From Gnetum montanum (taxonomy: Eukaryota; Streptophyta; Gnetopsida; Gnetales; Gnetaceae), in assembly GCA_015680685.1 (NCBI GenBank), contig MNCI01015858.1, forward strand, positions 62,730 to 126,729: a DNA stretch of 64,000 nt. Direction: 5' to 3'. The notes beneath the pieces were generated by a model, which saw only the letters and a program-made list of their open reading frames with translations, was not told the origin of the DNA and searched no databases. Of the stretch, positions 24,211 to 34,986 are shown piece by piece. Position numbers and translations under genes: made by a program. How positions within the stretch are numbered: the stretch's first letter is position 1; every line of letters starts with the position of its first letter.

Positions 24211-26690
24211 ATGTCTTATTTTTCTCACAATCATAAAGATACCAAACCATTGATCCTAGAAGAGTGAAAAGTGGTATACACTCATCCAGATGAGTTTGTG
24301 CTAAACTTCATCTTCATCCTACATTAGGATGAACAGCTACAATGGCATAATATGAATGGCAACATTGTCTTGCCCCTGATAGATTTGTGCTCAGGATGCT
24401 ATTTAAGATCCTTAAGAAGTTGGACATAGGATATCTTCATAAGGAATACATCGTGGAGGGTTATGACACTTAAAACTACTATCCCACTAAAACACAATGC
24501 AAACGAGATAGACATCAGAAGAAACTCCATGAGGCTACAAAGGGGAAACATTACAATAATACCTTGTTCCTACAAAATCAAGATGACAAAGAGGATCCTC
24601 CTACTGAGGACTCTCAACATGAAAATTTTCTACCCCTGATACTGGTGATGAGGGTGTGAACCTAAATCTATGATCAACTATTCATAAACTAGGTTTTGGA
24701 AAAAGTGATAGCCAAGGTAGGGACTTCGGCAAGCACCATAATAGCAAGGGATCTAAGGATGATGTTCATAAAGAGCGTAAGAGTGGTGGCAGCCACCATG
24801 GTGGTGGTGGTGGTCCATCTTTCTCTTTATCCTCTTCATCCAATTCTGAACATTCATGTTCATCTGATGGTTCTCATGGAAGCAGTCATCAAAATAATCA
24901 TGATGAAGGTGATCAGTGAGATAACAATGACTATGAAGGTTATTAAAATTGAAGGGATGGCCAGAACCATCATCGGCATCATCGATGTAGTGATGATGAT
25001 GAACATTTATTAGCAACTCAAAGTATGCTCAACATTGTAGAGACAGTGAAAATTCCAACCAGACATATGAAAGATAGTTGGATCAAGCACTTATACATGA
25101 ACAATATTCCAAGATTTGAGGGGTAATACAATTTTGATTTGCATACACATCTACAAGCTTTTCATTATGCCTAACCCTTATAGAACATAGAAAATGAGTG
25201 GTAGAAACTCAAGATTTTTCTAAGGATACTCATCAAGGAAGCTAAAAGTTGATACTGGTCTTTGGATCCGAAATCCATTTGTTGATGGAGTACGATGTTG
25301 GAGCTATTTAATGGCAACTATTAGACGCACTCTAGAGTTTCTAATCTGAGAAGGAAAATCCAAGGTTAAGACTAGAGAGCATATGAACCCTTGGATGCTA
25401 CCATGGGCTAATATTATTCACTTTTACACTGATGCCCTAGCCATGGTTATTCTTAGAGGGAACAATTTTGCCACATACTAAATGGACTTAGAGTAGAAAC
25501 AATAAGAACCCTTGGGGTGTATTCCCAAGGAAGATTGTTTGAAGTAAGAGCTCATTAGATCCAAAGGCTAATCATGTAGGTAGCAAAAGAAGAAGATGAG
25601 CTACAAAAAAGGCAAAGTTCTAAAAAGTATAACAAGGATCCTTCCATTAAAAAATGAGAGGTCTAATTTTGTGATGAGGAGGAATTACCACTTGATGAAG
25701 TGGTGAATAGGAAGACCTTGCCCATCCAAAAATTCATTTATGATGTTTCAACCAACATTGACAAATTATGGAACTCTTTGAACTAAAAATTTCAAACCAC
25801 TTTCAAGATTACTAAAGAATCCGAAGAGCAAAAATAGTGATCATAATCGTAATAGGTGAAAAGAAGTTGAATGTAACTAGCAAAGAGATAAGTGCAAAGC
25901 TACTGTAGTAGAGGAAGTCATGGAGTCAGACTCTGATGATGAAAATGAACATGAAATTTGTTAATAAAAACATCCAAAGGGATGTTTCCCTATGGTGTCA
26001 CACTTACAAGAGTCATATTGAATCCTCACTTAGAATGTAAGAAAGCTCCAAGATGATTACCTTATCCTCAAGGCAATCCATAGCAGTTCCACCAATAACA
26101 ACAAGCTTACTACCCAAGTGGAACTCCTCCACAACCTTATGAATAATATCAATAGTGGTATCAACCGCAATAGTGGGGAATGCCACCACCAAGGTAGAAG
26201 TACCCTTATAGGCAACCAGATCCATATGGGTACTATGTTTAGTAGCCCATCTCCCTTAGAAGTTCTGCAAGTCATACATCATTTTAGTATCATTATTACC
26301 CTCCAAAGTACCACCAAATGCATTCACCATCTACTTGGAGGGGAAACCCATATCCATATCCATATCATCCTCCACATCCCTCTACACATACACCTCCACC
26401 TTGAACCCAGTTACCTCTTGCTCCATCCATGGAGGGTGAGATTCCTTCACAGGTACAACAATAAAATGCTACAAGGACTATACACTCACAATTAGGTTTT
26501 CAGCCAAGTGGCCTGGATAATCAATCAAGGAAAAGATCCTTCATACAACCTAATAGTCCTCTTCAACCCTTATAATTTGGTCTAACTAATCATCTTGCAT
26601 CTCCAACAACCTCATCCTCTACTTCAAATACCTTCAAGTGCCCTTAAAACCAAGTGCCACCTAGGATTTGTACTATGATGCTAACTTATG
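24211..26690 (+). pseudogene. gag of element E
   Basis: Starts at ATG 24211 (MSYFSHNHKDTKPLILEE, one stop, then VVYTHPDEFVLNFIFILH), homologous to the D gag start. A low-complexity Gly/Ser/His-rich segment (HGGGGGPSFSLSSSS) lies near 24800-24980. A His/Asp-rich stretch and a capsid-like region with stops follow to about 25600 (KYNKDPSIKK). The C-terminal part is Pro/His-rich. ORFs 24696-25013 (+), 24753-25016 (-) and 26118-26495 (+) are mostly frame shadows of this low-complexity sequence. Many stops. Confidence 0.75.
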
Positions 26691-26739
26691 CTATTTCTGA
26701 CTAGATCAAGATTGGCAATCTTCCTATGAAAAGATTTGA

Positions 26740-27215
26740 CCTAGGGAGTTCACTCATTTATCTATATATTGCTAAACATGAGCCATGAAAGGCTCTTCTT
26801 GACTCTAGTTTTGAAGTTAATCTCAACTCCCATGACATGTATAAGGCTTGGAACCTACCACCTCCTAAGAAGAGCAACATTCATTTGGAATTAGCAGGTC
26901 AGTTAATTATTGTTCCTTTGGGATTAGTAGAGGACATTATGATCACAATTTGTGGGTGGTCCTATCTTGCTAATTTTCTGGTGATCAAAGTGGACAACTA
27001 TAAAAATGACTTTCCCATCATTATGGAAAGGGCTTGCTTAAGCACGATCGACATACAAATGGGCATAAGAAACCTATCTCTAGAAATATCCAAGGAAAAT
27101 GAATTATGTAAGATTGAGAAGAAGTGTATTCCATGCATTACATATAGAAATAATGGGTGTAATTTCATGCAAAAGATTTGGTCCATTAAGAACACATACA
27201 TTAAGGCATGTAATT
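26740..27215 (+). pseudogene. Protease of element E
   Basis: Retropepsin domain. The active-site region reads ALLDSSFEVNL, so Asp-Ser-Gly is lost. An open frame 26837-27217 (126 codons) follows with MYKAWNLPPPKKSNIHLELA, VPLGLVEDIMITICGWSYLA and FPIIMERACLSTID. These match the protease of B almost word for word (PLGLVEDIFTTICGWSYP). The domain would process Gag-Pol; inactive here. Confidence 0.85.
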
Positions 27216-27619
27216 AGTGTGCACAAGAAATTAACATTCAAAGATGTCTATATGCAACAGCCACAAAATAAGAGGGCACCCAATGGTCAATATCTAACTC
27301 AAATAGTAGCACATTATGTGTGGAACCAACTAAGAGCCTAACATGTGCTTATGTTAAAGGCATGGATAAAATTGAACAACTTCATTTCCAACTCTCTAAT
27401 GAAGATATGGAGACCTATTGGGAAGAGTTGGAAATCCATAATCACTTTAAGCAAGAGCCCTTAGAGCCAAAAATTTTACCGACCAAAATAAAGTATGGAT
27501 TTTTAAAGAATGACATAATTAATGTCAAACTTGCTCCTAAAAAAAAAGAAAATTTGTTGAAGATGGTGAACAAATGGTCAACTGACTTTGCTTGATCATA
27601 TCTAGAGCTAACAGGAATC
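27216..27619 (+). pseudogene. Protease-to-RT linker of element E
   Basis: Open frames include YMQQPQNKRAPNGQYLTQIV (27240-27305) and a 91-codon frame 27320-27595 with MEPTKSLTCAYVKGMDKIEQ and QEPLEPKILPTKIKYGFLKN. The wording PLEPKILP is common to Gypsy elements just before the RT. A matching segment exists in B at about 57500-57860. Confidence 0.7.
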
Positions 27620-28596
27620 GATCCAAGGATATGCTAGCATCAAATCTACACCAACCTAGCCATGAAGCCTAGAAGGTAGCTATAGAGGTGGTTAAGTCCC
27701 AAATTGAAGCAAATTGTCACAAAAAAATTGAGAAACTCCTCAAGGTAGGGTTCATCTATCCCATCATAGATAGTGAGTGGATTAGCCCACTCATAATTGT
27801 ACTGAAGAACGATGGAAAATGATGGGTTTGCATCAACTTTAGGTTGTTGAATATGGCAACATTTAGAGATCATTTTCCTTTGCCATTTGTGGATCAAGTG
27901 ATAGAAACAATATCTAGGCATAGCTATTATAGATTCTTAGATGATTATAGTATGTATAACCAAATCCAAATTGCACCTGAAGATTAGGCTAAGCAATCAT
28001 GAGTCCTTGGGGAACTTTTTCATATTGTAAGATGCCATTCGGTTTGTGCAATGCCCTTGCAACATTTCAACACTTGCTCCTTAGCATCTTTCAATAGCAT
28101 ATTGGTAGTGTTGTTGAAGTCTTCATAGATGACTTCTCCACCTATGGAGCTACATTTGAGCAATCCATAGACCACCTTGACTAAGTATTGAAGAGATGTG
28201 TTAAGACAAACTTGTGACTCAACTAGCATAAGAGCCATCTCATGGTCCAAGAAGGCATTGTGGTTGGACACTAAATTTTGCAAAAAGGGATTGAGGTAGA
28301 CCTAGAAAAGATAAGGGTCATCCATGAAATAAGACGCCAACTAGAGGTTTTTAAAGATTCTTGATCATTCCTTGGAGACACTATCTACTATCGACGATTC
28401 ATAGAGAATTTCTCTAAGATCACAAAGCCATTGGTAGAACTTACAAAGAAAGATGTACCTTTCAACTAGACCAAGGAATGTAAACATGCATTCTAATAAT
28501 TAAAGAAGAAACTTGTAGAAACACTAATCCTACAAGCACCAGACTACTCCAAACCTTTCCATATCATGAAAAATGTATCTAACTATGCCTTGGGAG
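27620..28596 (+). pseudogene. Reverse transcriptase of element E, cut by element F
   Basis: Broken RT read across frames: CKMPFGLCNALATFQHLLLS, VEVFIDDFSTYGATFEQ (catalytic box FIDD), [35 protein letters not shown] and QAPDYSKPFHIMKN. The text stops inside the connection to RNase H at SNYALG, where the F insertion starts. It resumes at 39295 with VLIQMD in the same frame once one 5-bp duplicate is removed. Stops are numerous. Confidence 0.88.
28592..28596 (+). other. Target-site duplication of element F, left copy
   Basis: GGGAG just before LTR start TGTTGACACATTTGGG. The right copy is GGAAG at 39290-39294. Confidence 0.88.
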
Positions 28597-28939
28597 TGTT
28601 GACACATTTGGGCCATTTCATGGAACAGGTGGACTTATTTGCAAATGGTGAGGTATAGAATTCTAATAAACTGAAATTGTTCAAGGAGGACTATGCTCTT
28701 TCCCATTTGGAATTCTACAATAGTTAACTGACCATGAAGTTGGAATGGTATATACTAGATATTGTAGCTACATTTATAGGGAATTATCTATCTTGGTGTC
28801 ATGAGTAGAAATTGCAGTGAAAATTTTGAATGATTAATTTCATGACTTGCTCAAGAATCATAATCTGGTGGTTCTCAAGTCACCTCAGTAAAATATATTT
28901 GTAGAAATAGAAGACATAAAGGGTTTCTTAGAGAGTGTG

Positions 28940-29925
28940 ATTGTTTATGTTGAGGATAATGTGAGTTAGGGCACTAGGTTTGCCATTGTCACAGCAATCA
29001 TGGCAATCACATTCTGCATCTTTTTGTTTAGGGCTCCTTTTTACAGAAACCTTATGCCAAAAGGCAGGCCCTTCAACAGCCTCGCTAAGGTCTTCACTAC
29101 TACTTTGCTCAATAGAAACAAAAAATTACCTGCCCATTCAATTATTTTGTACAAGAAATCATGGGTTGATGCTTCACAAGACTACTCTTCCCAGAGATTT
29201 CTCAATCACACTGAAATCCTCAACATTTTGGATCAAGAAGCCATGGTTTAAAAAGGATTGGGGAGAAAAATCCAAGAAACCAATTCATGGAAACTATGCA
29301 CAGTGGCGCAAGTGGAAGAAGCCAAACTAGTGGTCAGGCCCTTGCCCATATGGCTATGCAACCTAGTTTATGGAACAATTGTGACCCAACCAACCACGTT
29401 CTTCATGAAGCAGGGCTAAACCATGAGTAGACACATTGGTCCTCATTTCCAAGTGCCACCTACATCTCTACTTGCTGCTTTGATCCTCACAATGAAAATT
29501 CTATCATCATTGTATAACAGACTATTTGTCCCAATTGCAGGAAAATTCACAGGCATAGAAAGAGGCATCTCTCTTCTACAGAGAATTGGAACAATGCTAA
29601 TCTTGATGACTCTAATGTTAGTTCTTGCTGCTATGATAGAGACCAAGAGAATCCATGTAGGCAAGTCATACAGGTTACTTGATAAGCCAAAATCTAAGAT
29701 ACCCATGTCAATATTTTGGTTACTTCCATAGTATATTCTTTCTGGAATTGCAGAGGTATTTGGGCTGGTGGGTCTACAGGAATATTTCTACAATCAAGTC
29801 CCTAACAGCATGAGGATCCTTGGAGTTGCTTTGTATGTCAGTGTCCTCGGAGACAGTAGTTTTATCTTCGGTCTTCTAATCACAATTATTAGCAAATCAT
29901 GTAGATTAATAGGCAAAGAGGACTA
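28940..29925 (+). pseudogene. Captured NPF (NRT1/PTR) transporter C-terminal half, left copy
   Basis: One continuous frame homologous to plant NRT1/PTR-family proton-coupled transporters. It contains EDNVS, AIMAITFCIFLFRAPFYRNL, MPKGRPFNSLAKVF, LNHTEILNILDQEA, WKLCTVAQVEEAKLVVRPLP, IGPHFQVPPTSLLAA, LFVPIAGKFTGIERGISLLQ, SKIPMSIFWLLP and LQEYFYNQVPNSMRILGVAL. In intact members these span the loop after the sixth membrane helix through the eleventh or so. Stops lie after NVS, after DQEAMV, at KQG*TM (TAA) and at WLLP*Y (TAG for the usual Gln). The last three are shared with the right copy, so they predate this insertion. No introns interrupt the frame, which fits capture from spliced RNA or within one long exon. 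The last transmembrane part is replaced by CAP-G sequence. Confidence 0.88.
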
Positions 29926-29932
29926 TGGCGAC

Positions 29933-30238
29933 ATGAATGATGAGTGCAATGTGTTTTTGGATGAATTCTTAGGTGTTCTTATCTTTTGCACAAATGCAGC
30001 CAACAAGGCCATCAAATTCCACACCTACTTGTTGTTGTCAAAAATTCTACTGTGCCTTCTCAATGATGTTGAGGCTTCCAATGAGGCCTGGGATGTCGTT
30101 ATTGCTGTTATGCAACATCACTTCTATGATCATGCCCCTGTCATTAGGGTTTTTGCCACCCATGCCCTCGCGCGCTTCGCCAGTGACCCCAAGAATGCTG
30201 AAATCCAAGAGTGTGGAAAAATGCTCTACAATTCATGA
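29933..30238 (+). pseudogene. Captured condensin CAP-G segment, left copy (in-frame fusion)
   Basis: The NPF frame continues without a stop into a segment matching the N-terminal HEAT-repeat region of plant condensin subunit 3 (CAP-G): NVFLDEFLGVLIFCTNAANK, AIKFHTYLLLSKILLCLLND, VEASNEAWDVVIAVMQHHFY, VIRVFATHALARFASD, then a stop at 30236. In CAP-G the same block reads as xxLPDDAEVSNEx(L/V)WDEVIECM... VRxFAVRALSRFA. CAP-G is a regulatory subunit of condensin in chromosome compaction; only about 90 residues are present. ORF 29768-30238 (156 codons) spans the junction and is free of stops. A function for the fusion is unproven. Confidence 0.8.
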
Positions 30239-31243
30239 GGGACATATTTATGACAAAGGAGCATGAAAATGTAGTAGATTTGTTGTCAGAATTTAGGATG
30301 ATTCCTTTCAGTAGAGGAAGAAGAATTTGGCCTAGCATGGCTTCAGCTCTGCAATAGCTCAAGGTTGCTCTTGGAGCTCTAGTTTTTCATAGTGACTGGC
30401 AAGTTGGTGGGAGGACAAGGCCATGTGGTCCATTATTGTCGCTACAGTGATCACCGAAATTATCATCCTGGGCCATCCCTAGTACCGCCTCTACTTGCAG
30501 AGGAATAGAAAGAACAAGGGTCCATGTTCCTGTGCCTACATCATTTTTTGGGCCTATTTTTGTAGCAGTAAAGCACTAGATATAGATCCAGATCTTGTTT
30601 CTAGGTCATCGTCGGATTTGAGGTTGTGCACTGTGGCTCCAAGAACAATCTCGCGGCCATGCCAAAAATACAAGATATACAATCCGAGTACTCCCAACTC
30701 TGTTATCCACTAGGGCTGAAACATGAATTCCATGAGACTGGAGGATAATAAAATACCCCAAGGCTCACTTAAAATTTGAAACATAAAAAAAGGGGGGGCA
30801 TAAGAATAGGCACAAAACGTTGCATAGATTTTCTAGCCTTTGACAAGGGATGAAGAAATTTGATGGATGAGATAGTTGAAAAGTCAAAATGATGTATATT
30901 AGAGGGTTTAGAGGAATTACTTTAAAGTTTTATTATTATTTTTTTGCTAATTCTATTTTTGTTTAATTCCCTATATGTATATGTATGAAACAAGTTTCAA
31001 TTATAATTTTTTCATATCTAACTACCATGGTGGTTGTAACTTCCCTTACTGATTGCAACCAAATTATAACCACTATAAAGGCCACTTGTCAACTACAAAT
31101 TTTTTATCTCCATGGTGACCACTTGGCAACTAAATAGGCCACTTGTCAATTAAATGAGACACTTTTCAACTATAGCTTTTTTATCTCTATGGTGGTTATA
31201 ACCACCCAAAATAGTTGTGACTTACCTAACTACCAATGAGACC
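30239..31243 (+). other. Rest of F U3, possible further captured segment
   Basis: 30300-30710 is less AT-rich than the surrounding LTR, and a frame is open in both LTR copies (30495-30713 and 37119-37556; shared wording CQKYKIYN and TPNSVIH). I cannot identify it; it may be a third captured fragment or ordinary U3. From about 30720 to the TATA box the sequence is AT-rich and nearly identical in both LTRs, with no gene. Confidence 0.45.
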
Positions 31244-31253
31244 CTATAAAAGG
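31244..31253 (+). promoter_or_regulatory. TATA box of F 5' LTR
   Basis: CTATAAAAGG in a context identical in the right LTR (38086-38095). It is followed by about 900 bp of R/U5 before the primer site. Transcription from here would run through the internal region into the U3 of the right LTR. Confidence 0.75.
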
Positions 31254-32192
31254 GCTTCAAGGGTAGGAAGAAGGGACAACACCACACTCTTGGAAGAGCA
31301 TTTGTAAAAAGACATTGTGAAAGATTGCTTGTAAGATGACTTGCTAAAGACAACATTTCAACCTCTTTGTCATAGTCCTGTGAGTTATGCTTATTATTTT
31401 TTATTTTGTTTAAATTGTTTAGCTAGTGGTTNACTAGAATAGCTTCTTTTATCTTTAAAGTGAATCTCCATGGTATTTCAATTAGAATGAAATTGTCAAG
31501 TCTCTTGAAGGTTCTGTTGAATGTAATTGTTGACATCCATTATCTAGCCAAAATAGAGACTCATACATGATAGTTTATGCAGCAAATACTTGGATAGCAT
31601 ACTAGGATTGTCTTAAAAAAATTACTTATTTGAGCCTTGGAAGTTTGAACAATTCGTAGTTATTGAATTTGGGATAGCTTTATTGTGAAGTGTTTACTCA
31701 TATCATTTTACATTGTTTAAACATTTGAGATCTTTACACAAATTTGCTTTCTTGTTCTCTTCTTTCTATTTCCATTTAATCTCACTCTATTTCTAGGTTT
31801 CTTGTGGAACTATCTCTTTCATTGGGGAAAATTACAAGTAGATTCGTAGAGTTGTGCTCAAATGTTTTGTAAAATTTTATTTGTTACAAGTAGGTATTAT
31901 AAGGATAGCATAGACTAGGCAATTGAACAAAATAAGAACTCCCAACAACTCATAGTACTTGGCAAAGTTGGCTAAATCTATTTAAGATAAATCATTTGTA
32001 GTTTTACACACAACCTAATCATTTCATATTTCACAACCGCACACTGCAACAGCACACACACATACTCACATTAACTACTGAGTCTATTTGGAGGTATCTA
32101 GGCCTTGGTGTTGCCAAAAGTCCAGCAAGCACCTAAATCCTATTTGAGGACACTCGTTGGCGGTTGCATCCCAAATGGTCACCAACAGTTCT

Positions 32193-32210
32193 TTTGGCGC
32201 TAGAAGGAGG
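32193..32210 (+). other. Primer-binding site of element F
   Basis: TTTGGCGCTAGAAGGAGG begins five bases after the LTR end. The TGGCGC start is the usual complement of a tRNA 3' GCGCCA end. Which tRNA pairs here I cannot say. It differs clearly from the D/E/B site. Confidence 0.7.
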
Positions 32211-32333
32211 GCTGAAAATTTAGCCTGTAAGTTCATAAGCCTTATAATTTTAGCACATCAACCATTCTTTGCTACTATAAAGGCTTAGGAAATTAGATAC
32301 TATTTTCAGTTCATAACAAAGAAGATTGATAGT

Positions 32334-33099
32334 TTGAAAAATTTAAAATTTTCAAAAGATATTCTTGATTCTAAGACTGATTCTTCATCAGAAGAAGAAC
32401 AAAAGAAAGATTTTGAATTGGGAAGAAGTAGTGGAGTGAAAACTAGAAGATCAAGAAGATCACTCATTATATCTAGTTTATCCATTCATAAGAGAAGATC
32501 TAGAAAGTCTAAGAGTTCAACATTCTAAAGGAATAGGATGGCAAATCCTTGGCAAGGAGTTACACCATTAGGATTTCAAAATTACAATGATATTCCTAAG
32601 GTAGTTTACAAATATTTTCCTAAGCCTTTCATTCCTGGAAAAGCTTATTTAGCTAAAGAATATATTCACATGTTTGAGTTAGCTTTAGCTCATGCAAATA
32701 TTTGACATCAAGATCAAGCTTGTAGGTTGTTTGTATCAAATTTAAATAAAGGATATGGCTTAGATTTGGTATTTGAACTTACCAAGTAATAGTATTACAA
32801 GCTGGGATGACATGAAGAATCTTTTCTTGGCCCAGTTTGGTAATCAATTAGATCAACAATGACTATACTATGGGCTGATACAAGCTAAGCAAGGAGTTAA
32901 AGAGTCAATTAGAGATTTTAACATCAAGTTTCAACCAATTTGTGGACTCTTCTAAAGACAATATAGGCTATTAAAAGAAATGCTTAAAGAAACTTATCTT
33001 AAGGCTATCAACCCCAACATTTCAATTTGGTTAAGGAGAACTCCAAACTTAACTACATTAAATGACTACTTTAGTGAAGCTATACACTTAGAAAAATAG
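32334..33099 (+). pseudogene. gag N-terminal and capsid part of element F
   Basis: Starts at ATG 32334 with a Ser/Glu-rich then Arg/Lys-rich segment (TRRSRRSLIISSLSIHKRRS). After one stop it continues MANPWQGVTPLGFQNYNDIP, KAYLAKEYIHMFELALAHAN and HQDQACRLFVSNLNK. The last block aligns with the H capsid (DATCRLFVITFRTKATQW). From about 32700 indels and stops break the frame until the long ORF at 33100. Confidence 0.75.
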
Positions 33100-34278
33100 T
33101 TGAACTTGAATCCTAAAGAAAATATTACAATTCAAAAAAGAGAAGAAAGAGTTATGATTCCTATGCAATATTTAGCTCAATTTAAAGCTTTACCAGGTCC
33201 ATCTCATGTTAATATAGAGCAAGAACATGAAAGAGTAGAATCTAAAAAAGGACAATTAATGAGAGATATGTCTAACAAAATAGTAAAGCTTAGAAAAGCC
33301 TTGGCAAGAGTTAATATAAAGGAAGAAAGTAAAAATAGAAAGCATAAACATCAAGAAACTAAGTTAGCAAAAGATGAGAATGAAAGTGACCTTATTATGT
33401 CCAACTTTCTTAATATTGAATTTGATAATGAGTTATCTAGTGTTCATTATGCAAGTAAATCTTCTAGCAATGGATCTAGCGATACTTCTTCTCTATCAAG
33501 TTCTGAAGAAGATATGTCTTTAGATGAAGAATGTAATAATAATGAGGAAAATGGATATAATCTCCGATCAAAAGAAAGATTAACTACTTCTAGATCCCCA
33601 AATGTTATTACTAATCCATCTACTAAGAGAAAAGCTTTTAAGCCAAATAGAAGAGATAAGGATAAAGGTAAAGATAATCAAGTAGAGCAAAGCACTCCAA
33701 ATCAGTCTTTTAATAAATGGATAAGGAAACCAAGATTTATTGGTGATGGAGAGTATGATTTGATTAAAGACCTTAAACATGTCAAGGCTAATATTAGCTT
33801 TTATGAGTTGCTTCAAATAGGAGATCGGCAAAGAAAGGCTTTAGAGTTCATTAAAGGTAAAAGGAGAGTTAGAGAAATAGAGTTAAGTTATGTGTCCAAT
33901 AATGATGAGAAATTAAAGACCTCATATGATAAGGAAGCTCCTCATTTTCTTTTGACAATGAAATTAAAGGATAAATACTTACACAATTGTTTGATTGATT
34001 CTGGAGCTACGTCTACTATGATGCCATTTTTTATATGTAAGAAACTTGGTTTCATTCCTGAAAAATCAAATAAAAAAATTGTTCAAGTGGAAAAAGGTAG
34101 AGTGAAGATTGTGGGTCAATTACCAAATGTTCTATTGGAAATTGCTTCTGAACCCCATGTTAGAAGTAGAGTAACTATTCAAGTGGTAGATATACCAAAT
34201 TCGCATAGTCTCTTATTGAGTAGAAGTTGGAGTCAGAATTTCTTAGGTTACATATCAACAAATTATTCTCACATGTGA
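33100..34278 (+). CDS. gag C-terminus plus aspartic protease of element F
   Basis: The longest open frame of the window (392 codons), though it is the 3' part of a longer gag-pro frame broken upstream, so the ATG at 33100 is only the first one after the break. Residues 1-120 are charged and Lys/Glu-rich (likely coiled coil), 120-160 Ser/Glu-rich, and 160-210 basic (KRKAFKPNRRDKDKGKD), perhaps nucleic-acid-binding in place of a zinc knuckle. At 225-245 is the linker DLKHVKANISFYELL. The retropepsin follows with LIDSGATSTMMP (active-site Asp near residue 299) and FICKKLGFIPEKSNKK. The active site and domain are intact. It would process the polyprotein. No neighbouring RT is complete. Confidence 0.85.
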   Translation: MNLNPKENITIQKREERVMIPMQYLAQFKALPGPSHVNIEQEHERVESKKGQLMRDMSNKIVKLRKALARVNIKEESKNRKHKHQETKLAKDENESDLIMSNFLNIEFDNELSSVHYASKSSSNGSSDTSSLSSSEEDMSLDEECNNNEENGYNLRSKERLTTSRSPNVITNPSTKRKAFKPNRRDKDKGKDNQVEQSTPNQSFNKWIRKPRFIGDGEYDLIKDLKHVKANISFYELLQIGDRQRKALEFIKGKRRVREIELSYVSNNDEKLKTSYDKEAPHFLLTMKLKDKYLHNCLIDSGATSTMMPFFICKKLGFIPEKSNKKIVQVEKGRVKIVGQLPNVLLEIASEPHVRSRVTIQVVDIPNSHSLLLSRSWSQNFLGYISTNYSHM

Positions 34279-34326
34279 TTACCTTGGAGAGGAAAACCAA
34301 AATAGATATACATCTATAATGAACCT

Positions 34327-34971
34327 TTGGTGATTGATAATATTACTTCAAATGGAAAAAGTAAAATGGCTAAAAGAGGAGGTGTTGAAAAAAAAATTTG
34401 TACACTTCAAGAAAATTATATTTTTGAAAAAGAACAATCAAAGAATGAGGATAAATGGGAGTTATACTTTGACAGTTCATGTAATTCAAAAGGTGCAGGA
34501 GTCGGTATAGTTATATTAAGGAATGATTCACCTAAAATACTCAAAGCAATTCATCTATCTTTCCCTTGTACTAACAACAAGGCCGAGTATGAAGCTTTAT
34601 GTATTGGTATAAGAATAGCTATAGAAAAAAAGATCAGAGTAATTACTATAAAAGGAGACTCAAGATTAGTTTGTGAATAAGTAAAGGGTAACTATGTAGT
34701 AAAGAGATCATTCTTAAGACCTTATAAGCAACTTGCTTGTAAGATGTTAGATCAGTTTCAACATTGTCGAATAGAGCATATAAATAGAGCAGAGAATCTT
34801 ATAGCAGATGATTTGGCAAAGGTAGCTTCAACATTGGATATGCAAATAATAGAAAGTTACAAGGATGTTATGATTGAAGAAGAACATCATCCATCAATAC
34901 CAGATAATATAAGACATTTACAAGTATTTGAAGATGATGATCAAGTACTAAGATTTATGAAAAAAAAATAA
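34327..34971 (+). pseudogene. Tat-type RNase H of element F, placed before RT
   Basis: RNase H of the RVT_3 (plant/archaeal-like) type known as the additional RNase H of Tat elements. WELYFDSSCNSKGAGVGIVI carries the first Asp, FPCTNNKAEYEALCIGIRIA the Glu, TIKGDSRLVCE the second Asp, and HINRAENLIADDLAKVAS the last Asp. One TAA at 34678-34680 splits the domain; the frame then continues QVKGNY-like into a second ORF at 34744-34971. Except for this stop the active residues are present. The domain lies between protease and RT, whereas Tat elements are normally described with it after RT-RNase H. Confidence 0.88.
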
Positions 34972-34986
34972 GAATTTGAGGGTTAA

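Larger units (their letters stand above)
28597..32187 (+). repeat. 5' LTR of element F
   Basis: 3591 bp as assembled. U3 runs to the TATA box at 31244 and contains the captured genes; R/U5 run to CACCAACA at 32187. Compared with the right LTR it has an extra block of about 510 bp (about 28675-29185, missing on the right at N 36024). It lacks about 265 bp at N 31432 that are present on the right at 38276-38545. 31020-31220 contains repeated CCACTTGTCAA units and the palindrome-like GGTGGTTATAACCACC. Confidence 0.92.

Noticed and set aside
24753-25016. His-rich minus-strand protein
   Set aside because: It is the antisense shadow of a low-complexity part of the E gag.
28940-30238. A functional host NPF or CAP-G gene
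   Set aside because: Only parts of each protein are present, several stops occur, and the block is repeated inside both LTRs of one element between matching target duplications.
31432-31432. A true deletion of 265 bp in the left LTR of F
   Set aside because: A single N stands at the exact breakpoint, as at 36024, so an assembly join is more likely.
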